Part shown: piece after piece, positions 11,356 to 21,210 of the stretch
Position numbering within the stretch: position 1 is the stretch's first letter
How the letters are laid out: every line of letters starts with the position of its first letter
Source: Gnetum montanum
Lineage: Eukaryota; Streptophyta; Gnetopsida; Gnetales; Gnetaceae
Length of the DNA stretch: 44,662 nt
Direction of reading: 5' to 3'
Assembly (NCBI GenBank): GCA_015680685.1
Contig: MNCI01004262.1
Location: 961,663 to 1,006,324, forward strand
Translations under genes and position numbers: made by a program
Notes under the pieces: generated by a model
What the model saw: the letters and a program-made list of their open reading frames with translations, nothing else
Told to the model about the DNA's origin: nothing
The model's database searches: none

Positions 11356-11360
11356 ACCAT
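11356..11360. repeat. E2 target-site duplication, right copy
   Basis: ACCAT, identical to 5218-5222. E1 gag sequence resumes at 11361. Confidence 0.93.
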
Positions 11361-13426
11361 GATTGTGGGTGTTGTCACTATTGATATTGCTCAATAGGTT
11401 GTGGTGGAGTTCCACTAGGATAATATGTTAAGGGTTGGTAGAACTACCTTGGGTTACCTTGAGGATAAGGTAACCTTTGGGGTGTTTTCCTTTTGTTTAA
11501 TCGTGGGTTGAGTGTATACACTTCAGACTCCTACAGATGTGAGATTATAGGGCAACATCCCTTAGGATGGTCATATTGACATATCTCACATCCACTACCA
11601 TTATCTATTTCCAAATCCACAACCTCTTCAATGATGGCAACTTTGGCCTTACCCTTTCTACGTACATGTTCAACTTCTCTCTTTCTTCTTTTTTTACGAT
11701 CACTACCTTACTCTCTAGACTCCTCTACTATTTTAAGAATAGTTTAAAATATATTTTTTAGGGAATCCCACATTTGTTCTACCTTTGCCAAAACTTTTGA
11801 TGTCATCTTTTGGATAGGCAAAGTTTTTCTATTCATCATCTCTTTGAGTGGTGACTCTAATTCATCCTCAAAAAATCTTACTCCCCTCTTCTGGAGTGAA
11901 GGATTTCAGTTTTACTCTTCTACAGTTTCTCTCTTCTATAGCTCACCTTCTTCCTTAGCAACTTTCTCCAATAGTCTTTGAATTTGATGGGACCTAAGCT
12001 TAGATAGTCTCCCTTGGGCATAAGTCCCAGAGTTCTTCTTGTTTCATGCCTAAGCCCATCCATGAGATGGCGCAGTTGATCCCTTTGTGAATAACCATGG
12101 CTAGGACATTGATGTAATAGTGCATACTAAATGCCCATGCCAACATCCAAGGGTTCATGTCCTCCTTGTTTCTAGCCTTGGATTTGCCTTCGCAAGTTAG
12201 ACACTCGGGAGTACGTTTGGCAGTTTTCATTAAATAATTCTAACATAGTACTCCACCTACAAATGGATTCCAGTTCTAAAGACTGGTACCATCTTTCTTC
12301 TTCTTTAACTAGTGTCCATGGAAACAACTTAAGTTTTTGCCATTCATTCTCAATATTTTGTAAGGCACACGCATCATTGAATGCTTGTAAGTGATTCTAA
12401 GGATCAACATTGTATTTGCCTTAAAATTGTGGGATATTGTTCATATCTAATCTCTTGATCCTACTATCTTTTTGGTGCCTTGTTGGAATTCTAATAGCCT
12501 CATTTATTTCCAACATACTTTGAGTAGCGAGTAGGGGTTCATCATGATTGTCTCGTCCATGGTGTCTATGATGCCTACATGTTCCCTACTCTTCCTTCTT
12601 CTATGTCATGACTCTCTAGAGTGCCCTCATCCCCTTTCCTAGTTGTTTTATCTATGACTTCCACTCTACCTACCTTTATCCCCATGGTATTTTTCTTTAT
12701 GATTATGTCTAGATATTGAAGGATAGGGTGAAGGAGATGATGAAGGTAAAGAAGAAGGAGAACCATCATCATGACAATGTCTGCTACCTTTTCTTCTACG
12801 GTCTTAGCCTCGATCGTGATTGCGATCAGAATGTCCACCTTTATCATGAGTTCATGTCCCTTTTCTGGACCCTTTGTGCCTATGGGTATTAGGACCTGGG
12901 TTATGAATACTGGAATGAAGGTCTTGATACATAACCACTTGGCCAAAGTCAAGGGGAGGAACATCATTATGTGGCCGACTGCCTGAGGTAGCTTCACCAC
13001 CCTCATTTTTGCTTAAGACATGTGCAGCATCTTGGGATCACTTACCATTCAAAGACTTATGATTTCTCTCCTATTACAAGTCCCTTTGATGTTGTGCTCT
13101 ATGGGATGGTATTCTCTTGATTCATGGTCTTGCACAATGTATTCTACGTGTAAGTGCGGCATGTCAATTCGTGTGAGAGCACGAAGAAGCATGCTCAGGA
13201 TTGAACAATCAGGAGGTAACACTATGTTACTTTCTAAGTCTCACCAACGTAGTTGTTCATGTTGATGGAGGATTAAGGTAAAGTCTAGTATATACTCATC
13301 AAGATGAATATATACCACTCGAACTTGCTGAGGGATTGGCAGATCAACGTCATGTGTACTACACCGCCGATTGCTTCCTATTTCAAACCTAGGGAGTGAG
13401 GCACTTTCATATGAAGAAGGAGACAT
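11361..13426 (-). pseudogene. E1 gag, N-terminal and central part, broken
   Basis: Gag of the host element E1, on the minus strand. The start is at 13426 (MSPSSYESASLPRFE). Next come a YIHLDEYILDFTLILHQ block shared with E2 (there YTHPDEYIPNFTFILHQ), a His/Ser/Arg-rich stretch (about 12560-13000), the gag core (HYY block at about 12110) and a zinc knuckle at 11552-11590 (CEICQYDHPKGCC). It continues beyond E2 at 5217. A TGA about 200 bases after the start stands where Arg is expected. Frameshifts separate the blocks at about 12990 and 12240. Confidence 0.85.
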
Positions 13427-13542
13427 ATTTGTCTATTCAGTATGCAATGTACTCTTATTTATTATTTTCTCAATTAACCCTAAGGGTTCGTTCCAATGAT
13501 GTCAATGATTTCCTATGTTCTAGTTAGCACACAAACAACTAA

Positions 13543-13562
13543 GTCCCTGGAAATGACACTAA
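13543..13562 (-). promoter_or_regulatory. E1 primer-binding site, decayed
   Basis: Directly internal to the E1 5' LTR. On the minus strand it reads TAGTGTCATTTCCAGGGAC, where E2 has TGGCGCCGTTGCTGGGGAC. Position and partial identity identify it as the same tRNA-Asp site after mutation; several changes are CG to TG or CA. Confidence 0.6.
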
Positions 13563-14408
13563 TGATGAGCGGTGAGGTACCCCTACACTCAACCATACGA
13601 ATACAAGTGTTTTACACACAATGCAGTCGAATTCCAAGGACTAAGTGCTTATGCGCCCTTGTGTAACAAGGATGTGTTGGTTGATTGTTGTCTTCCCAAA
13701 CTTGTATGTCACGATTATATGGTTAAGTAAGCTTGAGGCATATGATTTTTATAACTTTTATGTTTTTATGTCCTGCTGCTAATAAGAGAAGAGAGAGAGA
13801 GATAACTAAGTTACTAATTTAACTTAACTACTAATTAATTAGGCTTTAAACTAATCCTAACACCACTATCCATTCTCACTTGCTGTACACATCTTGAACT
13901 AGCGCAACACTACTGGGATCACTAAACACTAATTGTTACTGGGTTACCAAGTGTTACATGCATGCTCAAAGTGATCGTACTCTATGTGCTAATAAAAAAA
14001 TGTAAAATGCATAAAATAAAATAATAAAATAAAATAAATGCAGAAGAAAATAAAATAAATAAAATGAGTAAGAAAACAAATCTCAAGTGCTGTAAGGATG
14101 AATGTAAGAGCTCATCTTTATTACGATACACAAGGTATGCTCAGGTACACACTGCTTGAATAAAGATCCATCCACACTTAGACCTCTTGCTACTGGCACT
14201 TCAAAAATACTCTAACTACAAAATTTTCACTACTTGACTCCTAAAAGACTTCTAAAAGACTTCCCTTGAAAGTCTTTCTTCCAAGACTTCCTTCCTAAAT
14301 TGTGCACCTGGGCAATGTATTTATAGGCTTGGGAGCAACTACTCTGATAATTAGAGAAACTTCCACTCTAATAATTAGAATAAACTACTAGAGTAACCAC
14401 TCTCATCA
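13563..14408 (-). repeat. E1 5' LTR
   Basis: 846-bp LTR of the E1/E2 family in minus orientation, bounded by TGATGAG (13563-13569) and CTCATCA (14402-14408). The inner end matches the E2 LTR (GTACCCCTACACTCAACCAT), and the TATA box (14318-14326) and AATAAAGATGAG block (about 14111-14122) are shared. It contains A/T-rich simple sequence (about 14000-14070) and a GA run (about 13785-13802). The flanking pentamer is TGTAC (14409-14413); its partner should lie left of the window. Confidence 0.85.
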
Positions 14409-15239
14409 TGTACCTACAATAATATTACAATATGATAATGTGGTCACACCTAGCTATGGATGTTGCAATTGTAATTATAGAGACTCTTGTGATAGGATCA
14501 TTTAATTACATATTAAAGTGCATGGTAGATGATCTCAAAATATAGATAGAAATAGAGCACAATAGGGATTCATACTTCATATGGATTTGATAGTTATCAA
14601 GAATATGGGAGGTGTTGATGTATTTCTAGTATAATGCAAATAACACCTTGATGTTGGATCATTGATTAAACACTCCCTCCCAGAACTATTTACCTACTAT
14701 AAGTGTAAGGCTTGTTTTAGTTTGACATATTTTTGTTTCAATTTTAGGACTATTTTTTTGACTATTTTCATGTTTTGGTTTTGCAAGTTTAAGGTGCATG
14801 CTAGAGGATTGGTGAAAAATGAATAAACGTCATCTCTAGCCCACACAACCTTGTAGGAATTTAGATAAGGTGATGTTATAAGAGTGCAAGTACTCAACTA
14901 GCTTGATGTAGAGTTTTCCCAATATTGGACATGGTATTCTCGTATGTACGAGAGGTATGTGATCATCAAACATGCACATGAATTTTGGACTCTTCAAGAT
15001 TTGGGAGTTCATGTACAAGTTTAACCTATATTTTTAGCTATTTCCAAATTTGGGAAATGAAAATTATTTAAGTTTTGCCAACATTTTAACATTTTTTTAT
15101 GGTTTTTAATTTTTTAAATTTTTAGTTATCATCTTATGGCTCACTATAGGATACATTAGTTGTTTACAACTTAAATGGGCTAATAGAAAAACTATATTGT
15201 GTGTTATAGATTCTATGCATGAGCCTACCATTACTATCA
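14409..15239. other. Gene-free stretch between E1 and the E3 LTR
   Basis: I see no gene or recognisable domain. It is A/T-rich. It may be the rest of the E3 3' LTR into which E1 inserted, or older flanking DNA; I could not align it to the E3 right LTR. Confidence 0.4.
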
Positions 15240-16726
15240 TTGCTTCTAGATGTACTAAGAAAATATGTAGTGCCTAGAAAATTTAGTTGCTAGAAAATCT
15301 AGAATTCCAAAGTATTACATCCCAAGGGATTGCAAAAAATAGGATTCAAGGTGTCTTGGATAGTCTTGTCAATTACTCAAGGACTTACAAATTATAAATG
15401 AGAAAATATATTATAGATTCGAATGAAAATAAATTAACACAGAGTGATACTTTGAATAAAATCTACACTATAATTGAATTGAAAATTTCATTAAATAAAA
15501 TTGTAAAGTTCAAGAAGTATAAATGGTATTCCCAAAACACAAGAAGTTGGCCTAAATGGATCTTGAAGTCTATTGGAGATGAAAAAATGTGTTATGTAGT
15601 CAATCTCCATGGTCTAATAACTTCCCAATTTCAATCCCTTGTAACTCCTTACTAGTTTTCTATTCAAGTATGCAACTTTGGCTATGGGTGGTGGTAACAG
15701 TGGTACAAGCTTTTCTTTCCAATGGTGTTGCACCAAGGGTCTCTAATGCTTAGCACAGATATCAAAATGGAATTCAAGCTATTAACGATATAAAAAGCCT
15801 ATTAATTGCTCAAAATTCTTGGAACTACTAAATGTTGGAAACAATTACTTTTTTGAAATCAAGGTTGGAAACCTCAATGTGGACTTCAATCTTAGGTTTT
15901 ATAAGCTTTAGGTTGCTAATTTAATGTTGCAAATTACTCCCATCATCATTAATAGATTGATTGTAGGTGTAATAGCTATAATTTTTGATGTAGTTGACTA
16001 TTTCTAGTAAGTTTTGGTGCACCCAGGTCATCAAAATCCATCAACATACTAAAAATAGTAAATGGACCTTTGTGACTAGGCTAGCCTTCACCTTGACTAT
16101 GTTGGCCATCACCTTGATTATATTGGCCTTGGAGACTATGCTAAATGATGTTGAAATTTCTTGAAATTATGGTAACTATGCTAAATGATGTTGAAATTTC
16201 TTGAAATTATGGTGACTATGCTATCCAAACTACAGTTGCTAAAGATCCTATTTACTAAGTTGGACATGGTATTACCATATGAAAAGTTGTCATGAATACA
16301 CTAGGCATTATTGGAAAAATGGAAAATCCAATAACACCAATGTTGATCTTACAACTGCACTAGGTTTTGTGGTGACTATGCTAGGTGTTGTTGCTGAAAA
16401 GTGAAAACCCAACACCATTTATGTTGGGAGTAGATGGTTTCAGCGTAGTTGAGACTGTACCTCTACAAAAACCCATGAAAATGCCAAATTTTCTAATCCC
16501 CAAGTCACTTTTGATCTTCCCAAGCCCATATATAGACATAATAGCACTTTTTCCACTTGGGAAGTGAGGTAGTAACAACTTATGAGGCATTTTTCAGTTC
16601 CAACAAGTTAAAGCATGCAAGATTATTACTCATGAGCTTCTAATCTCACATTTACTATGAAAACTTTTCTCAAGTTTGGTGGTGAAGGTTATAGGTTATA
16701 ACATGTGCTTTCTACATAGTATTTCA
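15240..16726 (-). repeat. E3 3' LTR (left copy)
   Basis: Direct repeat of about 30355-31771. Aligned landmarks are 15419-15655 with 30540-30785, 16397-16590 with 31441-31640, and the end GTGCTTTCTA at 16705-16714 with 31749-31758. The U3 end is ...TTTCA at 16726 (TGAAA on the minus strand). The TATA box CTATATATG is at 16527-16535. A 40-bp exact tandem duplication (starting 16135 and 16175) is found only in this copy. The far (U5) boundary is unclear. Confidence 0.75.
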
Positions 16727-16739
16727 TTGGCCCCTCTTT
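16727..16739 (-). promoter_or_regulatory. E3 polypurine tract
   Basis: On the minus strand, AAAGAGGGGCCAA directly abuts the TG of the 3' LTR. Position and purine richness match the primer for plus-strand DNA synthesis. The corresponding place next to the other LTR (31772 on) has unrelated sequence, as expected. Confidence 0.6.
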
Positions 16740-16985
16740 GTTGATGTTTTGAGGATTGACTTGAGAAGCATTGACAAAGAATATAAAATACCACTACAAG
16801 CCCATCATCAAAGGTTATAATTGATTACACCTAAAAGGGATTTGCATCTTGCATTATAGATGTTACAAATTTTTTCAGTTTAATTTTTGTGCAAAAAGAG
16901 ATAGAGAAAAAAAAGTGAGCTTACTTGTTATTGGTCATCATGATCGCAAATGTTGTTATTGGTACCTACTAAGAAGATGTGTTAG
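16740..16985 (-). mobile_element. E3 3' untranslated region
   Basis: About 245 bases between the polyprotein stop and the polypurine tract. No gene seen. Confidence 0.5.
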
Positions 16986-18260
16986 CTATAATAAGGCTTT
17001 AGATAGGAATGATTGACTAGATTGGCCAATTCGTTTCCATCCATGTCTACTATCTGAAAGGCTTCATTGACATAGGCCTTGGTGATCAAAAAAGATCCTT
17101 CCCAGTTGGTTGAGAATTTGTCCACATGCTCACAAATAGCTTTGAGGACTAGGTTCCCCTTCTTGATTGTACACTTGTTTAGGTTATGGAAGTGCTATTG
17201 CGTCTACTTCTCTTGGTATCTCTCAATGTGAGAAAGTGTTCATACTCGTTGCTCCTTGACCAAGTCTAGATTAATGATACATCATCTGCTATTTTTGTCA
17301 TCATTGATGAAGTCTGATAAGGTTGGCTACTTATAGTAATGGGACTTGAAATTCAAGAGGTAAAATGACTTTAGAACCATAAACTAGGCTATATAGAGTT
17401 ACCCTAGTTGAGTTTGGTAGGTTGTTTGATAAGTCCAAAGTGCATGGATAAGTCCATGCCACCTGCATCTACTACTATTTAGCATCTTTTTAAGTAGGTC
17501 TACAATGGTCTTATTGATAGCTTCAACTTTCCCATTGGCTTGAAAGTAGTAAGGTGATGAAAAGGAATCCTCAATGCCTAGGTCATGGCAAGATTTTTTT
17601 GTTTCATGGTTACTAAACTATTGTTCATTATCTATGGATATGGTTATAGGTATAACAAATCAGTTTATTATGTTATAGAGTATAAAGCTATAAACTTGTT
17701 GAAATGTTGTTTTCCTTAGGGGAATAGCTTCAACCCACTTTGTGAAGTATGTGGTTATAGTAATGATGAAACTATGTCCTATGAAAGACTTAGGTTTTAG
17801 AGGTCCAATGATATCTAGCTCTCACTGTTAAAATGACCAAGTTATCTAATTGGTATGTAACTCAATTGGTTTCACGTGGATCAGGTTATTGTGCTATTGA
17901 CAAGTGTCACAAGCTTTAACCTTCTATAGGCAATCATTTTTCATATAGAGCCAATAATAGCCTAGCCACCTAAATTTACCAACCATAGCTCTAGGTCCTA
18001 TATGTTCTCCACATATACCATCATGCACCTGATCAAGGACTGTGTAGGCTTTAATTTTTCCCAAGCATACTACTAACATACCATCATAAGACCATTGACA
18101 TAATGTGTTATCGCCTATGATGACATATTTTTTTGACCATTTACATATGGTTTCCTTATGAGAAGTAGTCAAGACTTGTATAGATTCACCATGTATGAGG
18201 TAAAACTTGATATCGTTGTACCATTCCCTTAGAGGGGTGGTACTGATAGAGGCCACAAAG
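16986..18260 (-). pseudogene. E3 integrase (Tat lineage), broken
   Basis: Integrase at the end of the E3 polyprotein. Minus-strand order: VHDGICGEHIGPRAMV...GYYWLYMKNDC and KACDTCQ (zinc-binding His-His-Cys-Cys, about 17900-18040), then LDIIGPLKPKS (first Asp), SIDNEQ (second Asp) and GKVEAINKTI (Glu, about 17500). The C-terminal end reads SFLITKAYVNEAFQIVDMDG at about 17060 and stops at 16986. The catalytic triad is retained. Several TAG and TAA stops fall where Gln or Trp is usual. The aRNH-integrase order and C-terminal motif are typical of the plant Tat clade. Confidence 0.88.
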
Positions 18261-18379
18261 CTATTCTTAGTATTCTACATGATGGGAATAAGATAGTCCA
18301 TGGTTAAGAAAGGAAATTTTCTAAAAACATCAGGTGTCACATTGGCAACTAAGGTTGCAATGGCATTGGCTAGCATGTT

Positions 18380-18740
18380 CTCAGTTCAGGGTACATGTTG
18401 AATATGAATGTCTATGAACTATTGTACTGGCTTCTTTGCTAGGTCACAATAAGTTTGTAAATGTTGGGCTTTAGATGCATAAGCCTTAGTTACTTGGTTG
18501 AACACAAGTTGTGAATTACCATTGATCATTAAGTGTTTGATTCCTAGGTCATGAGCTAAAATCATTCCTCTAACCAATCCTTCATACTTTACTAAATTTT
18601 TGGTGCATGAAAATTCAAAATGGTAAGTGAAGGGTTGTATTTCAATAGACGAGAATGTTATGATGGTAGTAGCATTGGTTCCATAGGAAATTAAAGCTTT
18701 GTCAAAGTGCATGACTACCTCATAACCTTTAAGTATATTG
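18380..18740 (-). pseudogene. E3 second, archaeal-type RNase H
   Basis: Minus-strand block MHFDKALISYGTNA, FEFSCTKNLVKYEGLVRG, AHDLGIKHLMINGNSQLV and FNQVTKAYASK. This is the archaeal-like RNase H that Tat-lineage elements carry in addition to the ordinary gypsy RNase H, between RNase H and integrase. The first Asp and the Glu are present. The third catalytic residue, normally Asp in GDSELV, is Asn here (GNSQLV), so this copy would be inactive even without its neighbours' stops. Confidence 0.82.
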
Positions 18741-18759
18741 CTAACAATGTTAACATGTT

Positions 18760-19275
18760 CATTAGGAAATTTTGGATCTATGGCTACATGGTCCTTTACA
18801 TGGCTATAGCTTGACCTTTCATCAAGGCTTGAGAGATGTGTTGAAGGTTGAATTCAGCTATTATGGATTTCCAATGGGCTATATGGCTACTTTCATTGAT
18901 GTTGGATGTGATGGCTCTAATCACATTATCTTTGCAAGTGATGTTGACTTGGCTTCTAAATAGGTAGTGCTATCACTTCTTCAATGAAAAGACTAAGGCT
19001 AGATAATACTTCTTCACTTTGGTGTATCAAGTCTCATGGGCTACTAGAGCACAACTTAGGTAGTATATAGGTAACTCTACTCCATCATCCCATTTCTAAC
19101 AGAGTAGAGAGGCAATAGACATGTTAGAGATAGCAAGGTAGATGTAAAAAGGCTTATTCTCTTGTGATGGATGAACCATCAATAGTTGTGCCAACTATTG
19201 CTTAAGGTTTTTAAAGGCTTCTAGGCATTGAGTTGTTTACTCATAGGGAGCTCCTTTCTTAAGCAAGTGTTGCAT
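18760..19275 (-). pseudogene. E3 gypsy RNase H, broken
   Basis: Recognisable pieces in order on the minus strand: EAFKNLKQ near 19200, FYIYLAISNMSIASLL, IYYLSCALVAHET near 19040, YYLALVFSLKK, HIAHWKSIIAEFNLQHIS near 18860 and MKGQAIA near 18800. This is the usual Ty3/gypsy RNase H that degrades the RNA of the RNA-DNA hybrid. It follows RT directly and is split by several stops. Confidence 0.75.
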
Positions 19276-20000
19276 GGGTTGTAACGTATCCATGGGCTTA
19301 GCGATAAAGCTATAGATAAATTGTAATCTACTTTGCTATCCTTGAAGCTTCTTAAGGTTAGTTGGTGCTACCATGTTAGATATGCCTTAACCTTATTAGG
19401 ATTGACACATATTCCTACTTTGAATACTACAATGCCAAGTATCTTACTAGTTTTGATGCCAAAAATTTACTTCTTAAGGTTAAGTCTAAGCTCATATTTG
19501 AGGCATCATTTAAGTACAAGATAAAGGTCATGCAGATGGTTATAAGCTATATTGTCTATGTAGTCAGTAAGTAATCCTATCATATAATTGCTAAAGATAT
19601 ACATCATAGCTCTTTGTTAGGTTGCTCCTAAATTCTTTATGCCAAAGGGAATCATAGTATAGAAAAAGGTTCCTAAAGGGGTCATGAAGGTTGTACTAAG
19701 TTGATGTTATGGGTTAATCCTAATCTTAATGTATCTCGATAACCCATCCATGAAGGATACTAAGGCATGCCTAGCTGTAGTATTGATAATTTGGTCAATA
19801 CTAGGTAAAGTAAAATCATCCTTGATGGTTTCCTTATTTAGGTATCAAAAATCTATGCAAATATGTATACTTTCATTTTTCTTAGGGACCACTACTATGT
19901 TGGGCACCCATTTTGCATAATTGATGGCTCTAATGAAACCATCTTAGTATAGTTTTGTGATTTCATCACAAACTGCTAAGGCTAAATTTGGCCTAATCTT
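19276..20000 (-). pseudogene. E3 reverse transcriptase, broken
   Basis: Reverse transcriptase of the Tat element. Motifs on the minus strand: WVPNIVVVPKK (19873-19918), CIDF then YLNKETIKDDFTLPSID, ALVSFMDGLSRY, TPLGTFFYTMIPFGIKN and the catalytic box YIDN at 19551-19562. YIDN replaces YVDD, so the second catalytic Asp is lost. A TGA in CIDF*YLN stands where Arg is usual. Sequence from 20000 to about 20360 probably includes the RT N-terminal region but is too decayed to read. Confidence 0.87.
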
Positions 20001-20744
20001 GTAAACTTTTTGCTTAGTTGGTCTAATATTAGGATAGAGTATGGTGTTATTTTGTATGAGACATGAGTCAAGACCTATATCACCAAGCAAAGACCTTAAC
20101 ATTATCTTGGAGGACCATGGTGATGTCTTAAGCCTACTGAGGTTCTAGTGAGGAACTTAATTTTAGGATTTTCTCCTCACCACTATGCATTGTGATAGGA
20201 ACCTTATCTAGAGAGTCTTTGGTAATGTCACTAGCTTAGGTTAAGGGTTTTGAATGGGTTTTTAGACCATTCTAGAGGTTTCTCTATTGAAGCTATATGG
20301 TCGATAAGACTCTCACGCTCAAGATCTAGGTAATTAAGATTGATACATTGTTTAACATTACCATGAGGTTCACTTAGGTTCAATGGCAAGTTGATTTTCT
20401 TCTAGGTTTCCATATTCCAATCCTGCATATCAATCATAAGCACATTATGTGGAACTTGGGTAAAAGTGAGTAAATTATGTAAAATGATATAAGATATCTT
20501 AGCAACTATGCAAAAACATTCTATATCATGGTTAAAAAAGGTTTAAACAAGATAAAAAAAAGGCTATAAGAGGTAGATGAAGGTAAATAAGGTAAAACAA
20601 AGGCAACATAAGGTCACATAAATGTTAAATAAAGGAAACACTTGGTGAGATGGGGCTAAGTGATGTTCCAACAAAGATTGATGATGGGAAAGAAGGTTGA
20701 CACAAGTTGAAGAAAAAGGTAAAACATGGTCAACTATGGTTACA

Positions 20745-21110
20745 CTTTGCAACTTTTAGGCCTTAGTTGGTCATGCTGCTAGTTTAAGGCCTTGGTAGGT
20801 CATGGTCACATGGTGTCAAATGATGATCAAGGATGGCCAAACCACATCACCTAATATGAATCAAAGGCCAAAAAAGGTTAATAGAGGCCAAAATAGAGAA
20901 AATAAGTAGATATTATGAAACCAAAGCTAGGTAAAGTTTAATGAGGTCAACTAATGATAACAAAGGTCAGCAATGCATAACAAGGCTAAAATAAGTTAAA
21001 ATACCATGAAAGAAGGTCAAACCAGCTAGAGTGAAATAATTGTAATAAAAGAAGATCAAAATTGATCAAAAAGGTTAAAAGTTTCCAATTTTAGACCTTA
21101 GTAGGCAATA
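20745..21110. repeat. Short GGCC-type repeats at the left of the spacer
   Basis: Decayed copies of a TTTTAGGCCTTAGTTGGTCATG-like word at about 20753, 20780 and 21090, related to the better array at 25078-25395. A possible pair of related arrays flanking the larger palindrome array. Confidence 0.4.
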
Positions 21111-21210
21111 ATAAAGGTCTAGAAGGTTGTCGGGCTAGTTTGGGCACATGGTGGGATCATTAGTGGGGTCATTCTAGTGATGTTTGGAAGTTAAATCAAC
21201 ATCTTTTGAT

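Noticed and set aside
14697-15655. Several 60-85 codon frames between E1 and E3.
   Set aside because: They are A/T-rich, share no homology with each other's strand partners, and partly overlap E3 LTR sequence that is repeated without a kept frame.
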